Origin: Candidatus Trichofilum aggregatum
Lineage (GTDB): Bacteria; Chloroflexota; Anaerolineae; Promineifilales; Promineifilaceae
NCBI GenBank assembly: GCA_016716885.1
Contig: JADJUV010000045.1
Coordinates: forward strand, 1-61,412
Direction of reading: 5' to 3'
DNA length: 61,412 nucleotides
Part shown: in pieces, positions 24,817 through 34,136 of the stretch
How positions within the stretch are numbered: position 1 is the stretch's first letter
Layout of the letters: each line of letters starts with the position of its first letter
Program-made: the position numbers and the translations under genes
The notes under the pieces: generated by a model
The model's database searches: none
Seen by the model: only the letters and a program-made list of their open reading frames with translations
Told to the model about the DNA's origin: nothing

Positions 24817-26391
24817 CTAATACCGTTGTGGGTTGAATTGCCAGTAATGATCGCCTACAGCCACAAAAGCAGGGTGACGCACTAATTCTGAGAAGAGTGG
24901 TCCAGGGGGAACCCGACGGAGCATGTTAATGGCACTATAGAGCGTCTTGGCATGAACCGTATTTTGCGGATTCAGTCCCGATAGTTCAGGAAATAGCTCG
25001 GCTAACAAATCGGCAATAGATTGTTGGCGTGATTCCACTCGTCGGAACAGGGCATCTATAGCGGCGCCAAAATCTGTGCCCACAATGAGTAAGTCATCAA
25101 AACCACAACTGATATTACGTTTGTTGTGTTCAAATTTAATCTTGTTATTTTCATCCACCGAAGCCAGACGCACATATTCACGTTGCGGCCGCCGACGGTC
25201 AAAATCCAATAATACCGTTCCCGGTTCTTCACCCATTTTCAGGGTGATGTAACCACCTACTGGTATATTGTGCTCCTGGAACCACTCCCGAAAACCGGCA
25301 ATATACCGTCCCTCTTTTACCACCCACCCTATCACTTCCTGCCCCGAGCCTTGATCAAGAAAACGGAAGCGCTGACGGGGCGTTTCACCCAGGGGCAGAA
25401 TTGCTTTGATCCGCGAACTCAACGGCAGTGTGCCCACCGCCCGATGCGGGTATGTCAGGGTGAACATGACCGGCTGTTGTGAGGCGTATGATTCCAGATT
25501 AGACCACTCATCATCCAGTTCGCGCTCTAATAAGATCAACTGTGGGCTAAGCAGAGCACGATCATAAGGAATGGAACGATAACGAAGTCTCTCCGGGGTG
25601 TCTTTCACCTCAGCCGGTTCCATTTTGCGCAGGAACCAGGCTACTTGCCCCTGGGGAGCCACTTCATCAAACCGCTCATCTTCCAACATGGACTGATTAA
25701 GGGCAAAAATATTGACATCTAATGAGGGGCCTTTATCTAAATCGAGGTGGGGAACAATTTCTTCGGTAGGAAGTGGCCCGCCTTCATACATTTCTAATAC
25801 AGCATGAGCCAGATGAAGGTGGCCGACAGAAATTTCTGGCAAGAGGCTTTTGGCAAACCAGAAGCCAGCCAGCCGAACGAATTCGCTCTGCTTCTTGAGG
25901 TGCGTAGCAATTTTAGCAGATACCTCGGCACCATATTGCGCCACCAGGCTGTCAACATCTGCTTCAGCGGCCGGATTCCAACTGTCACTGCTCATCTGAT
26001 TGAGAACATGATCATTGGTTAGTTCAGCCGCAAATTCACGTACTTTCTGGTTGATCTCAACGCTGATTACTTTGAACAAACCATCTTGAGGGTTGTTTCC
26101 CTCACGCAGGGAAATGACTTTGCCGGAGGCAAATTTTAGCGCCGGGAACACCAACTCTTCACCAACCTGGTACGATTTAGCCGGTTGATAGAGAATGCGG
26201 CCGCTTAAACGACGCTCTATTTCATTTTTCTCTTCCGTTACACGGTTGATCATTACATACCGGGCAACTTGCTCAATGGTCAGGGGCTTCTCTTTTTCTA
26301 AAAAGAGATTGTAGATTTGTTCAATGTCCGCTTCCGTCAGCGTAAACTGAGCACCCCAGTATTTTTCGGTCAGGGTCTGAGGCTGAATCAC
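24817..26391 (-). CDS. Large soluble protein of unknown function
   Basis: 524 residues, GTG start with AGGAG six bases upstream. Not recognised. The first 100 residues look helical (LTEADIEQIYNLFLEKEKPLTIEQVARYV), with a beta-rich middle. No catalytic signature, signal peptide or membrane helix was found. It is co-directional with the 148-residue unknown gene. Both are likely lineage-specific. A nucleic-acid-related role is only a guess from the winged-helix-like N-terminus. Confidence 0.72.
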   Translation of the reverse strand: MIQPQTLTEKYWGAQFTLTEADIEQIYNLFLEKEKPLTIEQVARYVMINRVTEEKNEIERRLSGRILYQPAKSYQVGEELVFPALKFASGKVISLREGNNPQDGLFKVISVEINQKVREFAAELTNDHVLNQMSSDSWNPAAEADVDSLVAQYGAEVSAKIATHLKKQSEFVRLAGFWFAKSLLPEISVGHLHLAHAVLEMYEGGPLPTEEIVPHLDLDKGPSLDVNIFALNQSMLEDERFDEVAPQGQVAWFLRKMEPAEVKDTPERLRYRSIPYDRALLSPQLILLERELDDEWSNLESYASQQPVMFTLTYPHRAVGTLPLSSRIKAILPLGETPRQRFRFLDQGSGQEVIGWVVKEGRYIAGFREWFQEHNIPVGGYITLKMGEEPGTVLLDFDRRRPQREYVRLASVDENNKIKFEHNKRNISCGFDDLLIVGTDFGAAIDALFRRVESRQQSIADLLAELFPELSGLNPQNTVHAKTLYSAINMLRRVPPGPLFSELVRHPAFVAVGDHYWQFNPQRY

Positions 26392-26495
26392 GAAGCACTC
26401 CTATATTTTCGGGGATAATTGTCTGCTGGTAGTTAGATTTCCAGACTAATGGAATAAAGATTATACCAGTGCGCCAGAGGGTTGACAAAGCAGGT

Positions 26496-26536
26496 CAAAT
26501 AAAAAGAGCCTGGCCAGCAGCTTGTGCTAACCAGGC
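26496..26536 (-). terminator. Terminator downstream of tatA
   Basis: On the minus strand an 11-bp stem GCCTGGTTAGC/GCTGGCCAGGC (two G-U pairs), loop ACAAGCT, is followed by TCTTTTTATTT. Confidence 0.8.
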
Positions 26537-26591
26537 CTGGTTAAAACCATGCAGGGTTTGAGGTAATCTGAAAGACCGTAAGCGCAGTTTT

Positions 26592-26786
26592 CTAGCGAAT
26601 TGTGACGTTATCTTCGGGGTTTTTATCTTCTTTTTTGTTTTCGTCTTGTCCTTCACGCATGCCTTCACGGAAGGAGCGAATGCCCCGGCCTAACTCACTA
26701 CCAATTTTGCTAATGCGTCCTACACCAAATACAAGAACGACAATTACCAGGATGATAACCCATTCCCAGCCACCTAAACTTGCCAT
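26592..26786 (-). CDS. tatA: Twin-arginine translocase subunit TatA/TatE
   Basis: 64 residues. One N-terminal membrane helix (GGWEWVIILVIVVLVFGVGRI) is followed by an amphipathic helix (SKIGSELGRGIRSFREGMRE) and a charged tail, the TatA pattern. It forms the Tat pore that exports folded proteins. Stand-alone: no tatC in the window. AGGAGA precedes ATG 26786. Confidence 0.92.
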   Translation of the reverse strand: MASLGGWEWVIILVIVVLVFGVGRISKIGSELGRGIRSFREGMREGQDENKKEDKNPEDNVTIR

Positions 26787-26942
26787 AATTCAATCTCCTT
26801 TGCTGAAGTGTCGGGCCAATCAGCTTGCGACCAGACTAGTGCATTTTATAACACTCCACCCCTGTAAGACAACCAATGCTTATGTGGATGTACTTATGGG
26901 GTTTGACCGGCTCATGAGCACTCGTTATAATACTGAATGCTT

Positions 26943-27023
26943 GCCCTGGTGGCGGAATTGGCATACGCGGTAGGTTGAGGGCCTATGCCTTAGGGCGTGG
27001 AGGTTCGAGTCCTCTCCAGGGCA
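26943..27023 (+). tRNA. tRNA-Leu (anticodon GAG)
   Basis: Acceptor arms GCCCTGG and CCAGGGC, a long variable arm (class II), anticodon loop TTGAGGG (anticodon GAG) and T-loop GGTTCGAGTCC. No CCA is encoded. Confidence 0.93.
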
Positions 27024-27027
27024 CAAA

Positions 27028-27058
27028 AAGCCAGACAATAAAATGTCTGGCTTTTTTT
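27028..27058 (+). terminator. Terminator of tRNA-Leu
   Basis: Stem GCCAGACA (27030-27037) with TGTCTGGC (27044-27051), followed by seven T. Confidence 0.88.
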
Positions 27059-27096
27059 ATTTGCCATCCAACGGCAGTTTCCCAAAGGGTGAATTT

Positions 27097-27262
27097 CATT
27101 CCTAACCCCGTCGCCAGGGGGGAACTTTCCACAGTGCGGGTTTTCGAGCGCGGCCGCGCTCGAAAACCCGCACCCCTGGTATTTCCCCCTTCCCGCCCGG
27201 AACGGGGTCAAGGGGATGGGTCTTCCGACTAAATTTGCCCAGGGCTTGGGTAAAGCTGGATG
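27097..27262. repeat. Dispersed repeat family A, copy 2, with a 40-bp perfect palindrome
   Basis: Homologous in order and spacing to 3172-3330. The core is a perfect palindrome from 27134 to 27173 (arms GTGCGGGTTTTCGAGCGCGG and its complement), centred on a GCGGCCGC octamer. Confidence 0.8.
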
Positions 27263-27308
27263 AGTCTCTCATCTCCGTTCCAGATGTTATTTGAACTTTA
27301 TTACTAAC

Positions 27309-27400
27309 CTGTTCGACTCTGGCGAAAATTTGGACGACCTCTGGAAATCTCTTAATCTCTCAGTCTCTTAGTCTCTTAGTCTCCAGAGGTCAGCACAAAA
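27309..27400 (-). repeat. Dispersed repeat family B, copy 1
   Basis: Contains GACCTCTGGAAATCTCTTAA and CTCCAGAGGTCAGCAC; its reverse complement matches 43755-43826 and 45256-45328. The ends GACCTCTGGA/TCCAGAGGTC form an inverted repeat. Confidence 0.75.
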
Positions 27401-27576
27401 AACGCCAATGTCGAGTAACCTGGATAAACCAGAAACAAGAGAGGAACACAGAGTTTTAAGAAAAGCCTGGATTTCTCTGTGAATCTCTGTGTCTTCACCT
27501 CTGTGTTCTCTGTGTAACTGTTTTCTGGCTATCTGGTCAAGAAGTTAACTCGTAAAGTACTAAAGCGGTTATCTGT

Positions 27577-28503
27577 TTACACTTGAAAGCGCTCATCTTG
27601 GGCGACGAGTCGTCGCAGGCCCTCGGTTAAACTGGTATGAGGCTGGAAGCCTAAGACGAGGCGGGCTTTGGAAATATCGGCGACGAGACGGCGAACGCCC
27701 CCGGCTTTGTTCCGATTGTAGAGGGGTGTCACCCGTTTGCCGGCAACGGTGCTGATAGCTTCAATGAGGTGGTTAAGGCTTATTTCTTGCCCACTACCCA
27801 GGTTGAATGTTTGACCAACAGCGGCTTTGTTCGCGGCCGCGTTCACCATCCCGTTCACCACATCCGTTACATACACAAAATCCCGCGTCTGCAACCCATC
27901 CCCAAAAACAACCACCGAGCCACTCGTAAGTACCTGGTACAAAAAACGCGGTACAACCGGCGCATGGGAGGCCGGTAAACTTTGCCGGGGGCCGTACGCA
28001 TTAAAAATTCGCAAAATAACCGTCTCAATATCACCCAGCGCCCCAATCGTTTGCACATATTGCTCCGCCGCCCATTTGCTAACCCCATAAGGAGAATCAG
28101 GTCGGGGTAGGTCTGTTTCGTGAACAGGTTGTTCATCTTGTTCACCATAGAGTGCCCCCGACGAGGCCAGAATAACCCGGCGCACCCCGGTGCTTCTGAC
28201 CGCTTCCATCAAACTAACCGTGCCGCCCACATTCACCGCATTGTAATCACGGGGATAAAGGATAGACTGAGCCACAGAGACGCGTGCCGCCAGATGGTAA
28301 ACACAATCTACATCTTGCAACAGAGACCAAAGCAAAGGCACATTGTTCACATCCCCCTGAGTAAAAGCGACATTCTTATCCAGATATTCTTGCTGTCCAT
28401 TGCTTAAATCGTCCAAAACACGCACCGTATGCCCATCTTGGGCTAACCGATTAGCCAGGGCAGAACCAAGAAAACCAGCCCCGCCAGTAATCAAGAAACG
28501 CAT
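27577..28503 (-). CDS. NAD-dependent epimerase (UDP-glucose 4-epimerase-like extended SDR)
   Basis: 308 residues from ATG 28503 (MRFLITGG). Rossmann motif GGAGFLGS, then DLSNG, HLAARVSV, the active site ASSGALYGE with YGVSKWAAE, and LRIFNAYGPRQ with DFVYVTDVV. This is the GalE/nucleotide-sugar epimerase pattern. It probably acts on a UDP- or GDP-sugar for cell-surface glycans. The track's longer upstream extension has no ribosome-binding site. Confidence 0.88.
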   Translation of the reverse strand: MRFLITGGAGFLGSALANRLAQDGHTVRVLDDLSNGQQEYLDKNVAFTQGDVNNVPLLWSLLQDVDCVYHLAARVSVAQSILYPRDYNAVNVGGTVSLMEAVRSTGVRRVILASSGALYGEQDEQPVHETDLPRPDSPYGVSKWAAEQYVQTIGALGDIETVILRIFNAYGPRQSLPASHAPVVPRFLYQVLTSGSVVVFGDGLQTRDFVYVTDVVNGMVNAAANKAAVGQTFNLGSGQEISLNHLIEAISTVAGKRVTPLYNRNKAGGVRRLVADISKARLVLGFQPHTSLTEGLRRLVAQDERFQV

Positions 28504-28630
28504 AAGAACTCCTTCTGCTGTGATGTAATTGGTGATTGTAACATAAGGGAACCTGATATTTGGACATAACAATCAGCATAGCGAACTCCTTTTTCTTGTC
28601 TCTCCCTGCACCCTGGTCTATCATCTGCCC

Positions 28631-29890
28631 ATGCGTCTGCAACGATTATGGGTCTTTAGCCAGATTTTTCTCTTGATGCTGGGGTTGGTGCTGGTCATCA
28701 GCCCAGAATGGCCGGTATTTGCGGATGAATGGCATCAACTAAAGCGGTTGATTGGCCTGGGTGAGTTTGATTTTCTGGTCTGGGAAGTGGAAGCGCTTAT
28801 CAGTAAAGGGGAAGCCCAGTTGGCTGGGGGACAGCTTTATCTGGATGAGTCTACCCAGCGTGAAATTGTGCTGAACTATTTGCAAAGCGTGGGTGAAGCC
28901 CGGCAGTTGAGCAATGAGATAGCCCTGGTGTTTGCCGATGGCACGGTGACAGATCCGTTCGCGGCCGCGGCCCCGCTCCAATCTCAACTAGACACCCTGC
29001 GCGCCGATATTACCCAACTACAACCCCTGGCCGAGAGCATCCTACAAGATCAAATCGCCAGCGTCCTGCTCGATGAAGGCTTTGGCCCCATTGGGCAACC
29101 GTTCCCCCCCGTCCTATCCCGCATCTCCCCACTGCCGCTCTTACTCGTTGTCTCCCGGCGCGACCGCATCGAAGAGTTATATCGTATTTCCCTGGTTCCC
29201 GGGCAAACCCTACCGGATATAGAAACCCTGGAAACGACCATCTATGACCAACTCGACCGTTCTGCCCTGGTTGTGCCCCTGGGGGGTATCGGTACTTACC
29301 CGGCCATGATACTAGAGACAACCAACCTGGTATTCCTGACCGATGTGATAGCTCATGAATGGGCGCACAACTGGCTCACGTTGCGGCCGCTAGGCCTCAG
29401 CTACAGCGCCGATAGCTCCATGCGTGTCATCAACGAAACAGTCGCCAGCGTTTTTGGTGAAGCCATCGGTTTAAAAGTGCTAGAACGGTACTATCCCGAC
29501 CTTGTGCCACCGCCACCAGCTCCATCCCTGCCCAACCCAGAACCACAGGCTCCACCCACATTCGACTTCCGGGCCGAGATGTCTACCACCCGCATTCAGG
29601 CCGAAAAACTACTGGCCGAGGGTAAAGTCGCCGAAGCAGAAGCCTACATGGAAGAGCGTCGACTGCTTTTTGTAGCGGCGGGTTATCTGGTACGCAAAAT
29701 AAACCAGGCTTACTTTGCCTTTTACGGCTCCTACGCCGATCAGCCCGGAGCCACCGGGGGCGATCCCACCGGGCCAATGGTCGTCACCATTTTTCAGCAA
29801 AGCGACTCCATTTATGCTTTCATGCAAAAGATGGCCCCTATAACCAGTTTTGACGACCTGCAAACAGTCCATCAACAGACAGCGCCGTAA
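28631..29890 (+). CDS. Secreted or membrane-anchored HExxH metallopeptidase-like protein
   Basis: 419 residues with an N-terminal signal or anchor helix (FSQIFLLMLGLVLVISPEW). VIAHEWAHNWL is a zinc-binding HExxH motif and NETVASVFGEA about 40 residues later offers a Glu as third ligand, the gluzincin arrangement. The C-terminal third includes a Pro-rich linker and a helical pair. The family is not recognised and the substrate is unknown. Downstream, korA starts after about 140 bp. Confidence 0.78.
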   Translation: MRLQRLWVFSQIFLLMLGLVLVISPEWPVFADEWHQLKRLIGLGEFDFLVWEVEALISKGEAQLAGGQLYLDESTQREIVLNYLQSVGEARQLSNEIALVFADGTVTDPFAAAAPLQSQLDTLRADITQLQPLAESILQDQIASVLLDEGFGPIGQPFPPVLSRISPLPLLLVVSRRDRIEELYRISLVPGQTLPDIETLETTIYDQLDRSALVVPLGGIGTYPAMILETTNLVFLTDVIAHEWAHNWLTLRPLGLSYSADSSMRVINETVASVFGEAIGLKVLERYYPDLVPPPPAPSLPNPEPQAPPTFDFRAEMSTTRIQAEKLLAEGKVAEAEAYMEERRLLFVAAGYLVRKINQAYFAFYGSYADQPGATGGDPTGPMVVTIFQQSDSIYAFMQKMAPITSFDDLQTVHQQTAP

Positions 29891-30033
29891 CAGACTTCAT
29901 TAACTCGCCATTTGTCCTGGTTGTACCCCCATCTGTTTTTGAGTAAACTTACAGTTCGTTTGTTAAAAATTACGACTGCGTATGGGGAACCCCAACGTAT
30001 GCCCAATTCCACTTTATAAAGGAGTTATGCAAA

Positions 30034-31866
30034 ATGGGCGTTTTACTTGAGCCTGCACCTGTAGCCGCGCCCGCTAACAACCGTGAACCCATTGTTAATG
30101 ACTTTTCTTTCGTCGTTGCTACGGAAAACGGTACTGGAAGCCAAACGGCCAATCTGACTATCTTACGGGCAATGTTCAAAATGGGCATTCCCGTCAATGG
30201 TAAAAACATTTTTCCCTCCAATATCCAGGGTTTACCCACCTGGTACCATATTCGTGTCAGCAAAGATGGCTATGTAGCTCGCCGCCATACTTCGGAACTA
30301 CTGATCGCCTTTAATGAAACCACCGTCGCCGAAGACATTAAAAACGTGCCTTCCGGCGGGGTTTGTATATACAACGCTGACTGGCGTAATGTACATAACC
30401 GAGAGGACATCACCCTTTATGCCGTTCCTGTGAATATGTTTGTGCGCGAAACGGGTTTAAAAGGCAAGCTAGGGAACTACATCGCCAATATGGTCTATGT
30501 GGGTGCAGTCTCCTACCTGTTTGGCATTCCTCTGTCATATATTGAAGAGGCAATGAGTTTTAACTTTGGTGGACGGCGCAAACTCATTGATTCCAACATG
30601 GCCGTGGTGCGTGCGGCGCACCAGTGGTCAACTGAGAACATCGTGAAGGTCGATCCCTATTCGGTTTCGCCTATGAATGAAACAACCGGGATGATCCTGA
30701 TGTCGGGCAACGAAGCGGCCGCGCTCGGGGCCGTGTTTGGCGGCGTTAGTTTTGTAGCCTGGTACCCCATCACGCCCTCCACCAGCCTGATAGATGGCAT
30801 CAACGATTATCTGCCCCGCTTCCGCACGGATGCGGAGAATGGTGGACCCACCTGTGCGGTCATCCAGGCAGAAGATGAATTGGCCGCAATGGGCATGATC
30901 TTGGGGGCCGGTTGGGCCGGGGCGCGTTCAATGACGGCGACCTCGGGGCCGGGCCTCTCGCTCATGGCTGAATTTACCGGGTTAGGATACTTCATCGAAA
31001 TACCGACGGTGGTATGGGATATTCAGCGTGTGGGGCCTAGCACCGGTCTGCCTACCCGCACCGGTCAGGGTGACATCACTTTCACTTATTACCTTGGGCA
31101 TGGCGATAGCAAGAATATCATCTTGTTCCCCGCTTCAATCAAAGAATGTTTTGATTTTGGCACAACCTCGCTCAACCTGGCCGAAGAGTTACAAACGCCG
31201 GTGTTTGTCTTGAGTGACCTGGACCTGGGCATGAATAACTGGATGTCGGAGCCGTTTACCTATCCTACGGAACCGGTAAAACGGGGTAAAGTGCTGACAG
31301 CGGCTGAGGTGCAGGAAAAAGGATTTGCCCGTTATATGGATGTGGATGGTGATGGCATTACCTATCGCACGCTACCGGGCAATGAAAATCCACGCTCGGC
31401 CTGGTTTGCTCGTGGTACGGGGCACAATGAAAAGGCTGGTTATAGCGAAAAGCCCGAAGATTGGCACAATAATATGATGCGTCTGGCCCGGAAGTTTGAC
31501 ACGGCACGGAATATGGTTCCTGGGCCGGTTGTACAGACGATGGCGGGGGCTAAAGTTGGTTTTATCGCTGTGGGTACGACGGAGTATGCCATTGAAGAGG
31601 CGCGGGATCGGCTCGCGGCCGCGGGGCTGCCCACTGACTTCATGCGTCTACGCGCTCTGCCCATCAATGACGAAGTCAAGCAGTTTGTCGCCGACCATGA
31701 TCATGTGTACGTCGTTGAACTGAACCGCGACGGTCAGTTACATGGCATTCTGGTTACAGAAATGCCGGAAATTGCGGGCAAACTTCGCTCTATTGCTTAT
31801 CTGGACGGAATGCCCATGACGGCTCGTTGGCTCGTGGCGGCTGTAGAAGCGGCCGAGGCCAAATAA
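30034..31866 (+). CDS. korA: 2-oxoacid:ferredoxin oxidoreductase, fused gamma-alpha subunit
   Basis: 610 residues. An N-terminal gamma-type domain (FSFVVATENGTGSQTANLTILRA) is fused to the alpha domain (LMSGNEAAALGAVFGG, AWYPITPSTS, QAEDELAAMGMILGAGWAGARSMTATSGPGLSLM). With korB it oxidatively decarboxylates 2-oxoglutarate or another 2-oxoacid to acyl-CoA, passing electrons to ferredoxin. AAAGGAG eight bases before ATG 30034 is a strong ribosome-binding site. korB follows 8 bp after the stop. Confidence 0.93.
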   Translation: MGVLLEPAPVAAPANNREPIVNDFSFVVATENGTGSQTANLTILRAMFKMGIPVNGKNIFPSNIQGLPTWYHIRVSKDGYVARRHTSELLIAFNETTVAEDIKNVPSGGVCIYNADWRNVHNREDITLYAVPVNMFVRETGLKGKLGNYIANMVYVGAVSYLFGIPLSYIEEAMSFNFGGRRKLIDSNMAVVRAAHQWSTENIVKVDPYSVSPMNETTGMILMSGNEAAALGAVFGGVSFVAWYPITPSTSLIDGINDYLPRFRTDAENGGPTCAVIQAEDELAAMGMILGAGWAGARSMTATSGPGLSLMAEFTGLGYFIEIPTVVWDIQRVGPSTGLPTRTGQGDITFTYYLGHGDSKNIILFPASIKECFDFGTTSLNLAEELQTPVFVLSDLDLGMNNWMSEPFTYPTEPVKRGKVLTAAEVQEKGFARYMDVDGDGITYRTLPGNENPRSAWFARGTGHNEKAGYSEKPEDWHNNMMRLARKFDTARNMVPGPVVQTMAGAKVGFIAVGTTEYAIEEARDRLAAAGLPTDFMRLRALPINDEVKQFVADHDHVYVVELNRDGQLHGILVTEMPEIAGKLRSIAYLDGMPMTARWLVAAVEAAEAK

Positions 31867-31874
31867 AAGGTGAA

Positions 31875-32921
31875 ATGATGGGTCAAACAAGATCACGATC
31901 CAATGTTAATTTAGTCGGCCTGACCAAAGCCGATTACAACGGCAACCCCACTACCTTGTGCCAGGGTTGCGGTCACAACTCCATCGCCAGCCAAATCGTG
32001 CAAATAGGGTATGAGTTGAGTTTGCGGCCGCATGAAATCATTAAACTCAGCGGCATCGGTTGCTCCAGCAAATCCCCCGCCTACTTCCTGGGCCAATCCC
32101 ACGGTTTCAACGCCCTGCATGGCCGTATGCCCTCTATTGGCACGGGCGCTCTTATCGCCAACCATCACCTGCGTGGAATCGGCGTCAGTGGTGATGGTGA
32201 CACCGCCAGCATTGGTATGGGGCAATTCAAACATTTGGTGCGGCGCAACGTCCGCATGGTCTACATCGTGGAGAATAACGGCGTCTACGGCCTCACCAAG
32301 GGACAATTCTCGGCCACCGCTGAGGAAGGGCTGAAGCTGAAATATGCCGGGGAGAACAGCTTACCCCCTATTGACATTTGCATGGAGGCCATTCTGGCGG
32401 GCAGTGGTTTCGTGGCTCGCTCGTTCTCTGGGGATGCCAAGCAGGTGCGTGAGTTGCTCAAGGCGGCGCTAAGCCATCGCGGTACCGCTGTATTAGACAT
32501 CATTAGCCCCTGTGTGGCTTTTAACAATGATGATTGGTCACCCAAGAGCTATGCGTATGGCAAGGAACACGAATCACCTCTGCATGAGATTGGTTATGTG
32601 CCCAAGCGTGATGAAATCCATATTGAGGATTATGCGCCGGGTGAGATGCGGATGGTGGAAATGCATGATGGCTCAATGATTCAATTGCGCAAACTGGAAT
32701 CGGATTATGATCCTACGGATCAAATGGGTGCGTTACACCGGTTGCAATGGGCGCAAGAGAAACAGGAGTTTATTACCGGGTTAATTTATTATAATCCTGA
32801 CCGGCCTTCGCTGGCTGAAGTGGCCCACCTGGGTGACACACCTCTGGCGAACGTGCCGAATGAGAAGTTGCGGCCGCAACCCGAAGCCTTAGCCCAATAT
32901 ATGCAAGAGTTAGCTGGTTAA
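31875..32921 (+). CDS. korB: 2-oxoacid:ferredoxin oxidoreductase, beta subunit
   Basis: 348 residues. TPP-binding region GDGDTASIGMGQFKHLVRRN with NNGVYGLTKGQ; CQGCGHNS near the N-terminus and GIGCSSK are family cysteines. Together with korA it makes a heterodimeric enzyme; no separate delta (ferredoxin-like) subunit is seen. ATG 31875 is chosen (AAAGG just upstream); the open frame begins inside korA. Followed by a terminator. Confidence 0.94.
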   Translation: MMGQTRSRSNVNLVGLTKADYNGNPTTLCQGCGHNSIASQIVQIGYELSLRPHEIIKLSGIGCSSKSPAYFLGQSHGFNALHGRMPSIGTGALIANHHLRGIGVSGDGDTASIGMGQFKHLVRRNVRMVYIVENNGVYGLTKGQFSATAEEGLKLKYAGENSLPPIDICMEAILAGSGFVARSFSGDAKQVRELLKAALSHRGTAVLDIISPCVAFNNDDWSPKSYAYGKEHESPLHEIGYVPKRDEIHIEDYAPGEMRMVEMHDGSMIQLRKLESDYDPTDQMGALHRLQWAQEKQEFITGLIYYNPDRPSLAEVAHLGDTPLANVPNEKLRPQPEALAQYMQELAG

Positions 32922-32949
32922 TCAGGCTACGTTCATAAAACCAAATAAA

Positions 32950-32990
32950 AAGGCGGTATTACAGGAATTTGTAATACCGCCTTTTATTTT
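32950..32990. terminator. Bidirectional terminator after korAB
   Basis: 13-bp stem AAGGCGGTATTAC/GTAATACCGCCTT (32950-32962 with 32971-32983), T-rich on the plus side and A-rich before it, between convergent genes. Confidence 0.88.
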
Positions 32991-33011
32991 GTCATGATAC
33001 GGGTGTAAGGC

Positions 33012-34136
33012 TTAAGGGGTATACACCTCTGTCTCTGGGAAAATGCCCGCCCAGGCAAACCAGAAAGTTAAGGTGGACGGATAGGGCGTGAGGCTGGTTC
33101 CAGCCAACGGGCCATCGGTAGCTTGCCCGGTGCGCCAGTCCCAGGTAGAACCGGTGAGACTGTCTTGGAGCGTGTGCGGGGAGTTCGCGGCCGCGAACGA
33201 GACCTTTTCACCAGCAATTACCCGGTGGTAAACATAGACCGCCTGCAATTCGTCATCATACACCAGCACAAGGGGGACACCCCCAATCTCATCCTCTACT
33301 ACCCCGCCTTCACTCAATGTGGACAAGGGGTAAGCCCGGAATTGGCGGCCTACCTGGACCCCCACCACCAGAGCCTTGGATGCCACATCGGCGGGGTGAT
33401 TGACATCACCAGCCAAACCCGCCGAACCACTGGTGTAATAGCCAGCATAGGGATCAATCAGTTCCCCTTCATACTGACCAAGAAGCTCAGCCGACAGCAC
33501 CAATGTCTCAGGATGCAACTGCTTCCATTCCGACCAGGTGGTGATAAGCGAAGGAATAACCGTTAGTCGTTGTTGGCGTAAGGCTCCTCGCAGGCTTTGA
33601 CCTAATAACTGGCTCCATAAAGTGTTGGTCTGATGGTCATACATGACCAGATTGTCCCGGTAAAGAATCCCGGATACGCCGAAGGTCAACACCTGTCCGT
33701 TGATCGTGCGCTCAAACACAATGGCGGAGAAACACAACGGACACCAGGAGATAAGCACTGGCTCCCCGCCAACCATGTCATTAACCAGTTCATGGGAGCT
33801 TAAGAGGCGGATGGGATAAGCGCGTGCCTCGCCATTGAGGGCCAGGCCGATGACGTATTCATCTTCAAGCCATTCGGTAGAGGTGGATGCGGCCGCGAAA
33901 AAACTCTCTTGCGCCATAATGGCGGGAATATCATCCGTATCAGCCGCAATAACCAGCTCGCCCGCTTGCAAACGGCGGATGGGTGACACCGGTAGCGTGG
34001 CCGTAGCCACCACCGTAGGAGTGACAGGTTGGGGCGTAGGCCCGGGAAACGTCGCCAGGGGAAGAAGGTTCCGTTCTGGAGTGCGGCAGGCCACCAAAGC
34101 CGCCCATAACAGCAATAACCACACACCGTTTATCAT
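33012..34136 (-). CDS. DUF3179 domain lipoprotein
   Basis: 374 residues from ATG 34136. The signal peptide ends in a lipobox (LVAC). DUF3179 hallmarks are present: DEYVIGLALNGEARAYPI, HELVNDMVGGEPVLISWCPLC, FERTINGQVLTFGVSG, LYRDNLVMYDHQTNTLWSQ. The CPLC motif suggests redox or metal chemistry at the outer face of the membrane. ATG overlaps the stop of the upstream gene (ATGA), so translation is coupled. Confidence 0.9.
   Translation of the reverse strand: MINGVWLLLLWAALVACRTPERNLLPLATFPGPTPQPVTPTVVATATLPVSPIRRLQAGELVIAADTDDIPAIMAQESFFAAASTSTEWLEDEYVIGLALNGEARAYPIRLLSSHELVNDMVGGEPVLISWCPLCFSAIVFERTINGQVLTFGVSGILYRDNLVMYDHQTNTLWSQLLGQSLRGALRQQRLTVIPSLITTWSEWKQLHPETLVLSAELLGQYEGELIDPYAGYYTSGSAGLAGDVNHPADVASKALVVGVQVGRQFRAYPLSTLSEGGVVEDEIGGVPLVLVYDDELQAVYVYHRVIAGEKVSFAAANSPHTLQDSLTGSTWDWRTGQATDGPLAGTSLTPYPSTLTFWFAWAGIFPETEVYTP

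Larger units (their letters stand above)
27059..27576. other. Repeat-dense intergenic region
   Basis: 518 bp without a gene. It holds repeat family A copy 2 (27097-27262), repeat family B (27309-27400) and a stretch of CTCTGTG-rich text (27430-27530). Confidence 0.6.
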
